Source: Phycisphaeraceae bacterium
GTDB taxonomy: Bacteria; Planctomycetota; Phycisphaerae; Phycisphaerales; UBA1924
Direction: 5' to 3'
DNA: 64,000 bases
NCBI GenBank assembly: GCA_019636495.1
Contig: JAHBXL010000002.1
Location: 186,001-250,000 of the forward strand
Part shown: one piece after another, positions 56,510 through 64,000 of the stretch
How positions within the stretch are numbered: the first letter of the stretch is position 1
Layout of the letters: the number at the start of each line of letters is the position of its first letter
Translations under genes and position numbers: made by a program
The notes under the pieces: generated by a model
Databases searched by the model: none
Told to the model about the DNA's origin: nothing
The model's input: only the letters and a program-made list of their open reading frames with translations

Positions 56510-56887
56510 TCACTGCTGCGCAAGGCTCTGGTACAGCATGTTCGCGTTGCCATCGGGATCGAAGAACGTCGCGAGTTTCACCATCCCGGGGAACGTGAGC
56601 GTGTCGCCATCGAACTTCACGCCGCGGCCTTCGAGTTGCTTGCGCGCGGAGTCCACATCTTTCACGCCCCACGTCGGCGTCGGACCTCCGGCCTTCACCT
56701 TCTCAACCTGCGAGAAGCCGATGTTCACGCCCTTGATGTGCGTCGACATCTCGCACCAGCCGATGTGCTCCACGTCGTAGAGCAGGGTGAAGCCGAGCAT
56801 TTCCGCATACCACGCGGCCGAGCGTTTGCGGTCCGCCGACTGAACCGAGATCGTGAGTCCGCCATCGAGGCCGATGTTGATCGCCAT
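56510..56887 (-). CDS. VOC (glyoxalase/bleomycin-resistance) family protein
   Basis: 125 residues, two beta-alpha-beta-beta-beta halves. LTISVQSADRKRSAAWYAEMLGFTLLYDVEHIGWCEM starts the domain and FFDPDGNANMLYQ ends it, the latter being the usual C-terminal metal-side strand with Glu replaced by Asn-Met. The ATG at 56887 has AAGGA upstream. Divergent from the HxlR-type gene at 56963, sharing the symmetric promoter at 56924-56962. Exact reaction cannot be stated. Confidence 0.83.
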   Translation of the reverse strand: MAINIGLDGGLTISVQSADRKRSAAWYAEMLGFTLLYDVEHIGWCEMSTHIKGVNIGFSQVEKVKAGGPTPTWGVKDVDSARKQLEGRGVKFDGDTLTFPGMVKLATFFDPDGNANMLYQSLAQQ

Positions 56888-56923
56888 GGTGGAGTTCCTT
56901 CGAAAGTGGGGCGTGTCGGAGCC

Positions 56924-56962
56924 TTGACGCAGAAAGTATAGCAACTATACTTTCTGCGTCAA
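56924..56962. promoter_or_regulatory. Perfectly palindromic bidirectional promoter/operator
   Basis: An 18-bp arm TTGACGCAGAAAGTATAG, a 3-nt centre and the exact complement make a 39-bp palindrome. On each strand it reads TTGACG, 16 bp, TATACT (each box matching five of six sigma70 positions), so one element carries two overlapping, opposed promoters. Rightward, transcription would start only about 5 nt before or at the GTG (56963) of the regulator; leftward, about 40 nt before the ATG of the VOC gene. The symmetry is also what a dimeric regulator would bind. Confidence 0.75.
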
Positions 56963-57523
56963 GTGGCCTCCGACCGTCTCATCACCCTCTGCCATCGCGC
57001 CTGGGCCTTGCCGGTCCTGGCCGAGATGCACCGTGCCGATGCCGCGGGAATGGGCGGCGCGAGACTGGTCGCGCTCTCTTACACGTTTGGTGCGAGCCCG
57101 AACGCGATCCGGTCTTCGCTGGATCATCTCATCGCGCTCGGGCTCGCCGCGCCCAACCCCGGGCACGGCCATCCGCTCCGACCCGAGTACATTCTCACGA
57201 AACGCGGTGCGCGGCTTGCGCCCGCGTGCGCTGCGCTGGATGACTCGCTGCTCTTGTTTCGGCTTCGTCAGGAGGCGATGCACAAATGGGCACTGCCGAC
57301 GATCCACGCCGCGGCGGTGTTGAGGCCGGCTCGGTTCACCGCGCTGGGCGATCAACTCCGGGGCATCACGGACCGTGCGCTGTCGCAGACGCTCAGGTTG
57401 CTGACGGCCGGGGGGGTTCTGCGGCGAGAGGTTCGAGAGGGCTTCCCGCCAGTTCCGCTGTACGACCTGACCGGCACGGGCGAGGCGATTGCGCCGTTTC
57501 TTGAGCCGCTCGCGGCGGGTTAG
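56963..57523 (+). CDS. Regulator with two tandem HxlR-type winged helices
   Basis: 186 residues. The first half (HRAWALPVLAEMHRADAAG...ASPNAIRSSLDHLIALGLAAPNP...EYILTKRGARL) and the second half (MHKWALPTIHAAAVLRPARFTALGDQLRGITDRALSQTLRLLTAGG...LYDLTGTGEAI) both match the HxlR pattern (kW...iL..L...RF..L...l.gis...L...L..L...G...R......v.Y.LT..G). GTG start at 56963 directly abuts the palindrome with no Shine-Dalgarno, suggesting a leaderless mRNA. It likely controls itself and the divergent VOC gene. Ligand unknown; the HxlR family often responds to electrophiles or formaldehyde. Confidence 0.75.
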   Translation: MASDRLITLCHRAWALPVLAEMHRADAAGMGGARLVALSYTFGASPNAIRSSLDHLIALGLAAPNPGHGHPLRPEYILTKRGARLAPACAALDDSLLLFRLRQEAMHKWALPTIHAAAVLRPARFTALGDQLRGITDRALSQTLRLLTAGGVLRREVREGFPPVPLYDLTGTGEAIAPFLEPLAAG

Positions 57524-57709
57524 GGCCCCGCGCAGGGCCTGTGGCGGCCCTCCTGCCGGAGCGTTGTCCTTTGCCCTCCGGGGCGGCTACCATCCATCGA
57601 TCTCTGTATCGCTGCGTCCGTCAGGTTCGGCCGCACATTGGATCGCCGACGCTTTCTCTTGCCCGAGTTCAAGCAGCCGGTTTCAATCTCAAGGGCAGGA
57701 CAAAGCATC

Positions 57710-58060
57710 ATGAAACTGTACGTCGGCAATCTGTCTTTCAGCACCACCGAGGCTCAACTCCGCGAACTGTTCGAGGCTCACGGCGAGGTCACCTCGGCCT
57801 CGCTGGTCATGGACCGCGAGACGGGCCGTCCCCGCGGCTTCGGGTTCGTCGAGTTCGCCTCTGACGAGCACGCCCGCGCGGCCATCGAGGCCCTCAGCGG
57901 CAAGAACATCGACGGCCGCAACCTCACCGTCAACGAGGCCCGGCCCCGCGAGGGCGGCGGCGGCGGCGGTGGTCGCGGCGGGTTCGGCGGCGGCGGCGGT
58001 GGCCGCGGCGGATACGGTGGCGGCGGCGGCGGCGGCGGTGGCCGTCGCGGCGGCTGGTAA
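57710..58060 (+). CDS. RNA-binding protein with RRM and Gly-rich tail
   Basis: 116 residues. RNP2 is LYVGNL (3-8) and RNP1 is RGFGFVEF (42-49). The C-terminal third (about 80-116) is an Arg/Gly-rich tail of RGG-like units. This is the cold-inducible RNA chaperone type known in cyanobacteria and planctomycetes. A leader of about 190 nt precedes the ATG at 57710 (57524-57709), with a weak candidate promoter TTGTCC-N18-TACCAT at 57564-57593. The leader could carry regulation, but no fold is evident by eye. A strong terminator follows. Confidence 0.9.
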   Translation: MKLYVGNLSFSTTEAQLRELFEAHGEVTSASLVMDRETGRPRGFGFVEFASDEHARAAIEALSGKNIDGRNLTVNEARPREGGGGGGGRGGFGGGGGGRGGYGGGGGGGGGRRGGW

Positions 58061-58095
58061 TCCGGCCTGACCATCGGTCAATCTCAAAACTCAAG

Positions 58096-58126
58096 GAGCC
58101 GGGTCCGCAAGGGCCCGGCTCTTTTT
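58096..58126 (+). terminator. Rho-independent terminator after the RRM gene
   Basis: GAGCCGGGTCC (58096-58106), GCAA tetraloop, GGGCCCGGCTC (58111-58121), an 11-bp stem with one T-G pair, followed by TTTTT (58122-58126). It lies 36 nt after the stop codon at 58060. Confidence 0.9.
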
Positions 58127-58218
58127 CCATAGACTGTGTTTGAATGGATGCGATCCGGCACATCCTTCCAACCGCGCTGCTCCAGCCACCCACGGCGAAC
58201 ATCGCCGCGAGGCCCGAG

Positions 58219-59820
58219 ATGGCCCAGACCAAGGTCGATCAGACCCTCGAGCCGACCCATCGGATCAAGTTCGATGGCTCGGACCGGATCTCGCACATCT
58301 CGTTCTCGCCCGATGGCCACACGGCGTATTGCCTTGTGCCCGGGCAGCGCGTGGACCTGTGGGCGCTGGGCCGCGAGTGGTGGCCGGAACTTCTCGGCGG
58401 CGTGCTCACGCTCCTGGTGCTCGCGTATCTGCTCGTGCTGCTGCGCGTGCTGCGCCGGCCGCAGCGCCGTGGCGCGCCGCACTGCCGAAACTGCAACTAC
58501 GACGTCACGGTTCAGGCGCCTCACTCGGTCCTGCCGCGGCGGGAACGCCAGCAGCCTGCGCGGGGAACGCTGTGCCCGGAGTGCGGCGCCGACCTCTCGC
58601 GCAAGCGGCCGAGGCGCGGAAGAACGACCGCGAGGCGGCTGCTCGTGCCCACCGCATTCATCGCACTCTCCGCCGCGGCGTACATCGGCCTGCACATCGC
58701 ACGCGTGCCGCGAACAGGGCCGCCCAACAGCGGGCCCGAAGTGTGGTCCTCATGGGTGGATGACTTCGCCGAGCAACACCAGCTCGCGGCGATTCTCAAG
58801 CACAAATCACACGTCGCCCAGATCATCCGCGTTGACACACAAACCGGCACGATACTTGGCACACTGCGCACCCTTCGCGGCTATCCCGCTGGCGACATGC
58901 GAGTCTCGCCCGATGGCCGATTCATCGCGGTGGTTGGCGACAAGACCACACTTCTGTGGATCCGGACATCAAACGGTCGAACGGTCGCGCGGACGACGGG
59001 CGCGGAGTTTCAGAGCGGAATGCTCGATGTAGAGTGTGTCCTTGGAATCAGCGGGCCGGTGGGATCGCAGTGGGTGTACTACGCGGCGATCTATCTGGAT
59101 TCGGACTTGTACCGGCTGTTGCGTTGGCGGCCCTCCGATTCCAAGCAAGAAGTGGTCATTGAACAACCGTTGTTCAAACGCGAGTTTCCGGGGGGCGGGG
59201 CTTCATGGTCCCCGCGTCAATACGCACTGCTGCACCGACCGGATGGAGTCGCGACGGTGTCGACGCCGCTGATTCGGGAGGCAATCCGCTCCAAACAACT
59301 CGAACTGACCATTCGTAGCCCCATCGAGCGCGGGGGCGGCATCGAAATGACCGTACCGGTACCCAGCCAAGCTGTGTCGCGTCGTATAGTGCCCAGCCCG
59401 TATGGACTGCAGGTGTTTCTCAATGCCGCGCAGAATGGAATAGTGTCGTTCAGCACCCAAACCGGGCAGCAACTCGACTCGTTCAGTTGCGACCAGCCAA
59501 CTGATCGAAGCTCAATCTATCAGATCGCCATTTCGCCCAACGGCGAGTTGCTGTACGTGCCAGGGTTTCCCAACTCCTTCCTGGTGCGAGACCTCATGCG
59601 GGAGCGGTGGGCCGCGAAACTGAAGTTGCCCGAGCACTTTGTCGCGCCGAGTCCCGAGCCCTCCCAAGATGGTCGCTGGCTTGCGGTCATCGCGTTTGAA
59701 GGAACTGTGTCCGGCAACGCGCCCAGAAACCTGCACGAGCTCTTTCTGTTCGACGTCAGCGCACTCGGCAAAGAACCCCCGACCGGGAGTCCATCCGAAG
59801 ACGCACCCGCGGCACCGTGA
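58219..59820 (+). CDS. Membrane protein with zinc ribbon and beta-propeller-like domain, copy 1
   Basis: 533 residues from ATG 58219 (ATG 58144 is possible, but the similarity with copy 2 begins close to 58219). Residues 1-50 resemble a single propeller blade (ISHISFSPDGHTAYCLVPG). A membrane helix (58-78) precedes a zinc ribbon (CRNC 89-92, CPEC 119-122), a second helix (about 141-160) and a long extracytoplasmic part with propeller-type strands (DMRVSPDGRFIAVVGDKTTL and TLLWIRTSNGRTVA). The similar copy 2 begins 187 nt after its stop. Role unknown. Confidence 0.7.
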   Translation: MAQTKVDQTLEPTHRIKFDGSDRISHISFSPDGHTAYCLVPGQRVDLWALGREWWPELLGGVLTLLVLAYLLVLLRVLRRPQRRGAPHCRNCNYDVTVQAPHSVLPRRERQQPARGTLCPECGADLSRKRPRRGRTTARRLLVPTAFIALSAAAYIGLHIARVPRTGPPNSGPEVWSSWVDDFAEQHQLAAILKHKSHVAQIIRVDTQTGTILGTLRTLRGYPAGDMRVSPDGRFIAVVGDKTTLLWIRTSNGRTVARTTGAEFQSGMLDVECVLGISGPVGSQWVYYAAIYLDSDLYRLLRWRPSDSKQEVVIEQPLFKREFPGGGASWSPRQYALLHRPDGVATVSTPLIREAIRSKQLELTIRSPIERGGGIEMTVPVPSQAVSRRIVPSPYGLQVFLNAAQNGIVSFSTQTGQQLDSFSCDQPTDRSSIYQIAISPNGELLYVPGFPNSFLVRDLMRERWAAKLKLPEHFVAPSPEPSQDGRWLAVIAFEGTVSGNAPRNLHELFLFDVSALGKEPPTGSPSEDAPAAP

Positions 59821-60006
59821 ACCTCACCCCCCCAACGCTTTCACCTTCCGAATAGTCCCCAGGCATTCATCAAACGCCCGCGGGGCTCAGCGCAAGGGCG
59901 AGCCCGCAACGCCTGATAGACTTCAACTCCCGTGCACACGTCCTGGGCCGACAACTCCGCCGCGCAGGTTCAGTCCTCAGCGGCGAATATCGCCGCGAGG
60001 CCCGAG

Positions 60007-61608
60007 ATGGCCCAGACCAAGGTCGATCAGACCCTCGAGCCGACCCATCGGATCAAGTTCGATGGCTCGGACCGGATCTCGCACATCTCGTTCTCGCCCG
60101 ATGGCCACACGGCGTATTGCCTTGTGCCCGGGCAGCGCGTGGACCTGTGGGCGCTGGGCCGCGAGTGGTGGCCGGAACTTCTCGGCGGCGTGCTCACGCT
60201 CCTGGTGCTCGCGTATCTGCTCGTGCTGCTGCGCGTGTTGCGCCGGCCGCAGCGCCGTGGCGCGCCGCACTGTCGCAAGTGCAACTACGACGTCACGGTT
60301 CAGGCGCCTCACTCGGTCCTGCCGCGGCGGGAACGTCGGCACGCCGCGCCGGGAACGCTGTGTCCGGAGTGCGGCACCGACCTCTCGCTCAGGCGGCCGC
60401 GCCGCGGCCGGTCGCTGGCGCGGCGGATGCTCGTGCCCTCGGTGCTGCTTGGAGTGTGTGCCGCGGGCTACATCGCGTTGCACGCTGCGCGTGTGCCGCG
60501 AACGGGTCCGCTGAGCAACGCGCCGGAAGTGTGGTCGGCGTGGGTGGATGACCTTGATGCGCGGCACAAACTCGCGGCGATTCGCAAGCACCAAACCGCG
60601 GTGGCCCGGATTATTCGGGTCGACACACGGACCGGCGAGATAGTCGGCGCGTTGCGGACGATGCGGGGGTATCCCATGGGCGACATGCGGGTGTCGCCCG
60701 ATGGTCGATTCATCGCGGTGGTTGGGGATCCGACAACCCTGCTGTGGATCCGCACATCGAACGGGCGGACGGTGGCGCGGACGAGCGGTGGGGAGTTCCA
60801 CGGAGGGGGTGTTCATCCCGAGTTTGTCGTCGGGTTCAGCGGACCGGCGAACTCGCCGTGGGTGTTTTTCGCCGCGATCGATCTCCCCACGGGTACGAGC
60901 CGTTTGGTTCGTTGGCGACCCGGCGATGGAGTCCAGCAGGTCGTTATCGAAGAGCCGGCGTACGAGATGGCCTATGCGAACGGGATGACGGCGCACCATG
61001 TGCGCCGGTACGCGTTGCTGCATTGGCCGGAGGGAATCGCGACAGTCTCGGCGCCATCGTTCACCGAGGCGCATCAGACGTCCCGGTACGAACTGACTGT
61101 TCGCGGCGATGTCGAGCACGGCTCAGAGGTCGTCCGCGTGATTCCGGTGAGAGATTCGTTTGTGTTGATGAGCCCGCTGGTTCCCTCGCCGGAGGGACAA
61201 TCGCTGTTTCTCAGCGCAAGTTCAAGGGGGATCATCGGCATCGACCTGCGGACGGGCGAAACACTGGGCACGGTGAGGCCCGCTCTCACGCAGCCGCCGA
61301 ACCAGGAGTTGGCCATGTCGGCGGATGGTCAGCGACTCTTTGTGCCGGTGTTCCCGAACTCGGTCCTTGTGCGCGACATCTCACAAAGGCGATGGGTCGC
61401 CGAACTGAAGTTCCCGCCGGAGTTCATCGCGCCGTCGCCTGAACCCTCGCCGGATGGCCGATGGCTGGCGGTGGTGGCTTTTCACTCGAACCGCGCGGGC
61501 GCCGGGGCAAGGTACCTGCACGAGTTGTTTCTGTACGATCTGAGCGCGATCGGCAAGGAACCCGCCAGCGCGAGTTCACCCGACAGGGCGGGCGAGGGAC
61601 GGCCGTGA
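60007..61608 (+). CDS. Membrane protein with zinc ribbon and beta-propeller-like domain, copy 2
   Basis: 533 residues from ATG 60007, same layout as copy 1: blade-like N-terminus, helix, ribbon (CRKC, CPEC), helix, propeller region. The first about 110 residues are almost identical to copy 1, while the remainder agrees only moderately. A GTG at 59932 would extend it by 25 residues that copy 1 does not share. Downstream lies the GCACGGGC repeat and fumC on the other strand. A gene duplication with later homogenisation of the 5' part is the simplest reading. No function can be given. Confidence 0.7.
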   Translation: MAQTKVDQTLEPTHRIKFDGSDRISHISFSPDGHTAYCLVPGQRVDLWALGREWWPELLGGVLTLLVLAYLLVLLRVLRRPQRRGAPHCRKCNYDVTVQAPHSVLPRRERRHAAPGTLCPECGTDLSLRRPRRGRSLARRMLVPSVLLGVCAAGYIALHAARVPRTGPLSNAPEVWSAWVDDLDARHKLAAIRKHQTAVARIIRVDTRTGEIVGALRTMRGYPMGDMRVSPDGRFIAVVGDPTTLLWIRTSNGRTVARTSGGEFHGGGVHPEFVVGFSGPANSPWVFFAAIDLPTGTSRLVRWRPGDGVQQVVIEEPAYEMAYANGMTAHHVRRYALLHWPEGIATVSAPSFTEAHQTSRYELTVRGDVEHGSEVVRVIPVRDSFVLMSPLVPSPEGQSLFLSASSRGIIGIDLRTGETLGTVRPALTQPPNQELAMSADGQRLFVPVFPNSVLVRDISQRRWVAELKFPPEFIAPSPEPSPDGRWLAVVAFHSNRAGAGARYLHELFLYDLSAIGKEPASASSPDRAGEGRP

Positions 61609-61657
61609 TGCACGCGCGGCGAGTTCGCCTACTTGTTCTGCCGCGGGAGTTCGAGTT

Positions 61658-61703
61658 GTAGCACGGGCGTGCGGAACATGCACGGGCAAGATGCCCGTGC
61701 TAC
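61658..61703. repeat. GCACGGGC interspersed repeat with hairpin
   Basis: GTAGCACGGGC (61658-61668) is repeated in inverse at 61693-61703, and GCACGGGC-AAGAT-GCCCGTGC (61680-61700) forms an inner hairpin, so three copies of the 8-mer lie within 46 bp. It sits between convergent genes, 5 nt from the fumC stop. It looks like a palindromic interspersed element or a terminator without T-run. Confidence 0.65.
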
Positions 61704-61707
61704 CACC

Positions 61708-63267
61708 TCACCCCCCCGCCGCGCCTTCGCCGCCGGGCAGCGTCATCGACCACGGGTCGAGGTAGGTGTCGATGTCCTCGCGCCGGATGGTTTTTCCGTT
61801 CACATCCTTCTGGCCGACGACGGTCTCGTAGGCGAGTTGGCGGACGGTCTTGCCCTGCTTGAATGCGTCCTTGGCCAGCGCGGCGGACTTGTCGTAGCCG
61901 ATCACCGGCACCAAACTCGTGCACATCGCCAAGGAGCCTTCGATCAGGCCCTTGCAGCGGTCGATGTCGGCCTGCAGGCCGCCCGAGCCCTCCGGCCCAT
62001 CGAGCAGGTTGTCGGTGAAGACGTGGCACGAACGTGCCAGCAGGTGCGCGGAATCCAGCACGTTGGCGATCATCATCGGCATCGCGACGTTGAGATCGAG
62101 CAGCGAGCCGATCCCCCCCACTCCCCCCATCATCACCGCCGTGTCATTCCCCACAACCTGGCACGCGGCCATGATCACGGCCTCGCAAATCACCGGGTTG
62201 ACCTTGCCGGGCATGATCGATGAGCCGGGCTGCACGGCGGGCAGGTTGAGTTCGCCGATTCCGCAGCGCGGGCCGGAGCCCATCCAGCGGATGTCGTTGG
62301 CGATCTTGGTGATGCTGACGGCGATGGTGCGCAGGTGCGCGGAGGCTTCGACGATCGCATCCTTGGCGTGCTGGGCCTCGAAATGGTTCACGGCCTCGCG
62401 GAAGTGGATGCCGGTTCGCTGCGTGAGTTCCGCCGCGACGAGCGCGCCGAACTGCTCGTGCGCGTTGATGCCGGTGCCGACGGCGGTGCCTCCGATGGCG
62501 AGTTCGGAGAGGGTGTGCAGGGCACGGTGCAGGCGCTCCTCGGCGTGGCGCATCTGCGAGGCGTAGCCGGAGAACTCCTGTCCGAGGCGGATGGGCGTGG
62601 CATCGGCCAGGTGGGTGCGGCCGATCTTGACGACCTTATCCCACGCCGCGGCCTTGCGTTCGAGCGATTCGGCCATCTTCTTGACGGCGGGGAGCAGGTC
62701 GTTGTGAATGGCCACCGCCGCGGCGAGATGCATCGCGGTGGGGAAGGTGTCGTTGCTCGATTGCCCCATGTTGACGTGGTCGTTGGGGTGGACGCCGCCC
62801 TGCTTGATCCACTCCGGGTCCTTGCTGCGTCCGATGGGCTGGTGAGCGCGGACGCAGACGAGGTTGGCGATGACCTCGTTGGCGTTCATGTTCGTGGAAG
62901 TGCCGGAGCCGGTCTGGAAGATGTCGACGGGGAAGTGGCGTGCGAGACCGCCGAAGGCGGGCAGGCCGTCCTGGATTTCGCGGCAGGCTTCGAGGATCGC
63001 CGCGGTGCGCTTGTCGTCGAGGCGGCCGAGTTTGTTGTTGACGGTCGCGCAGGCGGCCTTGAGGAGGCCGTAGGCCTTGATGACCTCTGCGGGGACGGGC
63101 CTGCCGGACATGGGGAAGTTGAGGACCGCGCGCTGGGTCGATGCGCCGTAGAGCGCATCGGCGGGGACTTCCATGGGGCCCATGGTGTCCTTCTCGGTTC
63201 GAGTCGCCTGCGCGGACGCGGCAGCGGCGGGCGTGGTGGAAGCGGCGGAAGGTGTGGCGGTGGTCAT
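61708..63267 (-). CDS. fumC: Class II fumarate hydratase
   Basis: 519 residues, citric-acid-cycle interconversion of fumarate and malate, homotetramer, no iron cluster. Signatures: GSGTSTNMNANEVIAN, HPNDHVNMGQSSNDTFPTAMH, the active-site SS loop and GSSIMPGKVNPV. Extra Ala/Thr/Pro-rich N-terminus (MTTATPSAASTTPAAAASAQ) precedes MGPMEVPADALYGAST. ATG 63267 is used. A longer reading to 63780 is rejected: its extra 171 codons are the minisatellite translated. Ends with a Gly-rich tail (GGEGAAGG). Confidence 0.93.
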   Translation of the reverse strand: MTTATPSAASTTPAAAASAQATRTEKDTMGPMEVPADALYGASTQRAVLNFPMSGRPVPAEVIKAYGLLKAACATVNNKLGRLDDKRTAAILEACREIQDGLPAFGGLARHFPVDIFQTGSGTSTNMNANEVIANLVCVRAHQPIGRSKDPEWIKQGGVHPNDHVNMGQSSNDTFPTAMHLAAAVAIHNDLLPAVKKMAESLERKAAAWDKVVKIGRTHLADATPIRLGQEFSGYASQMRHAEERLHRALHTLSELAIGGTAVGTGINAHEQFGALVAAELTQRTGIHFREAVNHFEAQHAKDAIVEASAHLRTIAVSITKIANDIRWMGSGPRCGIGELNLPAVQPGSSIMPGKVNPVICEAVIMAACQVVGNDTAVMMGGVGGIGSLLDLNVAMPMMIANVLDSAHLLARSCHVFTDNLLDGPEGSGGLQADIDRCKGLIEGSLAMCTSLVPVIGYDKSAALAKDAFKQGKTVRQLAYETVVGQKDVNGKTIRREDIDTYLDPWSMTLPGGEGAAGG

Positions 63268-63345
63268 GGGCGAGTGTATGGGGGAGGAGCGGATTTTGGA
63301 TTGCGGATCGAGCCGGATTCTGGATCGGGGATGAGACGCAGAGTC

Positions 63346-63680
63346 GGCCACGGATCGCACGGATGGGCACGGATCGGAGCGGATGACGGATGATGGCCGG
63401 GAGCGGGAGCGGTTTTGGACTGGAAGCGATTGCGGCCACGGATGACACAGGTGGACAGGGATCGGAGCGGATGAAAGATGTGGTGGCCGGGAGCGGGAGC
63501 GAATTTGGACGGGAAGCGATTGCGGCCACGGATGACACAGGTGGACAGGGATCGGAGCGGATGAAAGATGTGGTGGCCGGGAGCGGGAGCGGATTTGGTC
63601 GGGACGCAAAGGCGGCCACGGATGACACAGGTGGACAGGGATCGGAGCGGATGAAGGATGATGGCCGGGAGCGGGAGCCT
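63346..63680. repeat. About 90-bp tandem repeat (minisatellite), nearly four copies
   Basis: The word GGCCACGG recurs at 63346, 63434, 63524 and 63614 (spacings 88, 90 and 90). Each unit reads GGCCACGGAT(GACACAGG)... then ATCGGAGCGGATGA, GATG, GGCCGGGAGCGGGAGCG and GGAAGCGATTGCG. The first unit is degenerate. As 90 is a multiple of three, all frames stay open through it, giving spurious proteins on both strands. It forms most of the fumC upstream region. Confidence 0.9.
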
Positions 63681-64000
63681 GGGGTTGGGCCGCGGATGCC
63701 AGCCGGGCGACCGCCGAGTTCGGAGTGCGCTTCGGCCCGATCCAAACCGCCAAACTCGCAATCCAATATCTCCCGCCCACCCCAACCCCGAGAAGTCCCG
63801 CCGCGGCTTGACCGATGTAGACGCTCGGCTACGCTTTGGGCCTACCGGCCCGACCCTTCCAACTCCCTACCGGGGGCGGCGTGAGGGTTGCGGAACCTCT
63901 GTGCTCGCCGTGAGTTCGCGGCCCGTTTCGCGTTTCGCAGTAGGGACTCTACGTATCGCAGTTGGCAGTTGGAAGTTGACATTTTGCACCGGGCAGTTGG
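63681..64000. other. Non-coding tail of the window
   Basis: About 320 bp. Low-complexity words (CGCAATCCAATATC, GAGAAGTCCC, AGTTGGCAGTTGGAAGTT) and no gene that I can support. The right end, rich in TTGG, resembles the low-complexity words in the 5' part of the gene at 36589. No tRNA or terminator is seen. Confidence 0.5.

Noticed and set aside
63346-63680. Possible CRISPR array
   Set aside because: The whole 90-bp unit repeats; there are no unique spacers between short repeats and no cas genes.
61708-63780. FumC with a 171-residue N-terminal extension
   Set aside because: The extension translates the 90-bp minisatellite (repeated HLCHPWP-like peptides). The ATG at 63267 precedes the real fumarase start.
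63880-64000. Structured RNA or promoter at the right edge
   Set aside because: No stable pairing or known RNA signature could be seen; the sequence is a mixture of short repeated words.

Overview
The window is high-GC bacterial DNA, and its gene content points to a Gram-negative planctomycete, most likely class Phycisphaerae. The evidence is an LEPR-XLL surface-protein N-terminus (43440-49541), paired EF-hand/dockerin-like C-termini of the form DIFxFLxxWFA on two exported proteins, a PEP-CTERM-like tail, a Ser/Thr kinase fused to TPRs, and several small membrane proteins sharing a C-x2-C...CPECG zinc ribbon. kdsB (Kdo activation), an LpoB-like lipoprotein and SurA-like foldases imply an outer membrane and a peptidoglycan machinery. 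mqnD implies menaquinone synthesis by the futalosine route. Species assignment is inference.

Layout. 1-5354 (mostly minus): an exported protein with a duplicated module (cut by the left edge), a five-haem cytochrome c, a membrane transglutaminase-like protein and mqnD. 5485-10159: alcohol dehydrogenase plus old yellow enzyme, Uma2 nuclease-like protein, GNAT acetyltransferase and a repeat protein with a PEP-CTERM-like tail. 10216-21430: purF, a D-lactate dehydrogenase-like gene, rpsD, SurA-like proteins, an LpoB/COG3014-like lipoprotein pair, MazG-like protein, DNA polymerase III delta', transhydrogenase and a zinc-ribbon protein. 21619-29674: alaS followed by the ATP synthase membrane and stalk genes (atpZ-like, atpI-like, atpB, atpE, atpF, atpH) and then pgk; the F1 genes atpAGDC are absent here. 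29745-37287: glycosyltransferase, a toxin-antitoxin pair whose PIN toxin is broken by a stop codon, kdsB, a TPR protein, def-fmt and a zincin-like gene. 37457-43087: zinc-ribbon membrane protein, tRNA-Arg(TCT), heme O synthase, an intact VapBC-type pair and the TPR kinase. 43440-49541: a 2033-residue surface protein resembling filamentous haemagglutinin. 49565-58126: mnmA, DUF1844, a SurA-like lipoprotein, YraN, histidine kinase, a phosphatase-cytochrome fusion, a VOC protein and HxlR-type regulator sharing a perfectly palindromic promoter, and an RRM protein. 58219-64000: two tandem zinc-ribbon/beta-propeller membrane paralogues, fumC, and a non-coding tail with a 90-bp minisatellite.

Most of the window is ordinary housekeeping. 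The items I think deserve follow-up are the symmetric promoter at 56924-56962 with its tandem-HxlR regulator, the phosphatase-haem fusion at 55396-56406, the mosaic paralogue pair at 58219-61608, the split ATP synthase locus with a hairpin repeat inside it, the nonsense-mutated PIN toxin, and the low-complexity and G-run sequences that have entered genes or their leaders.
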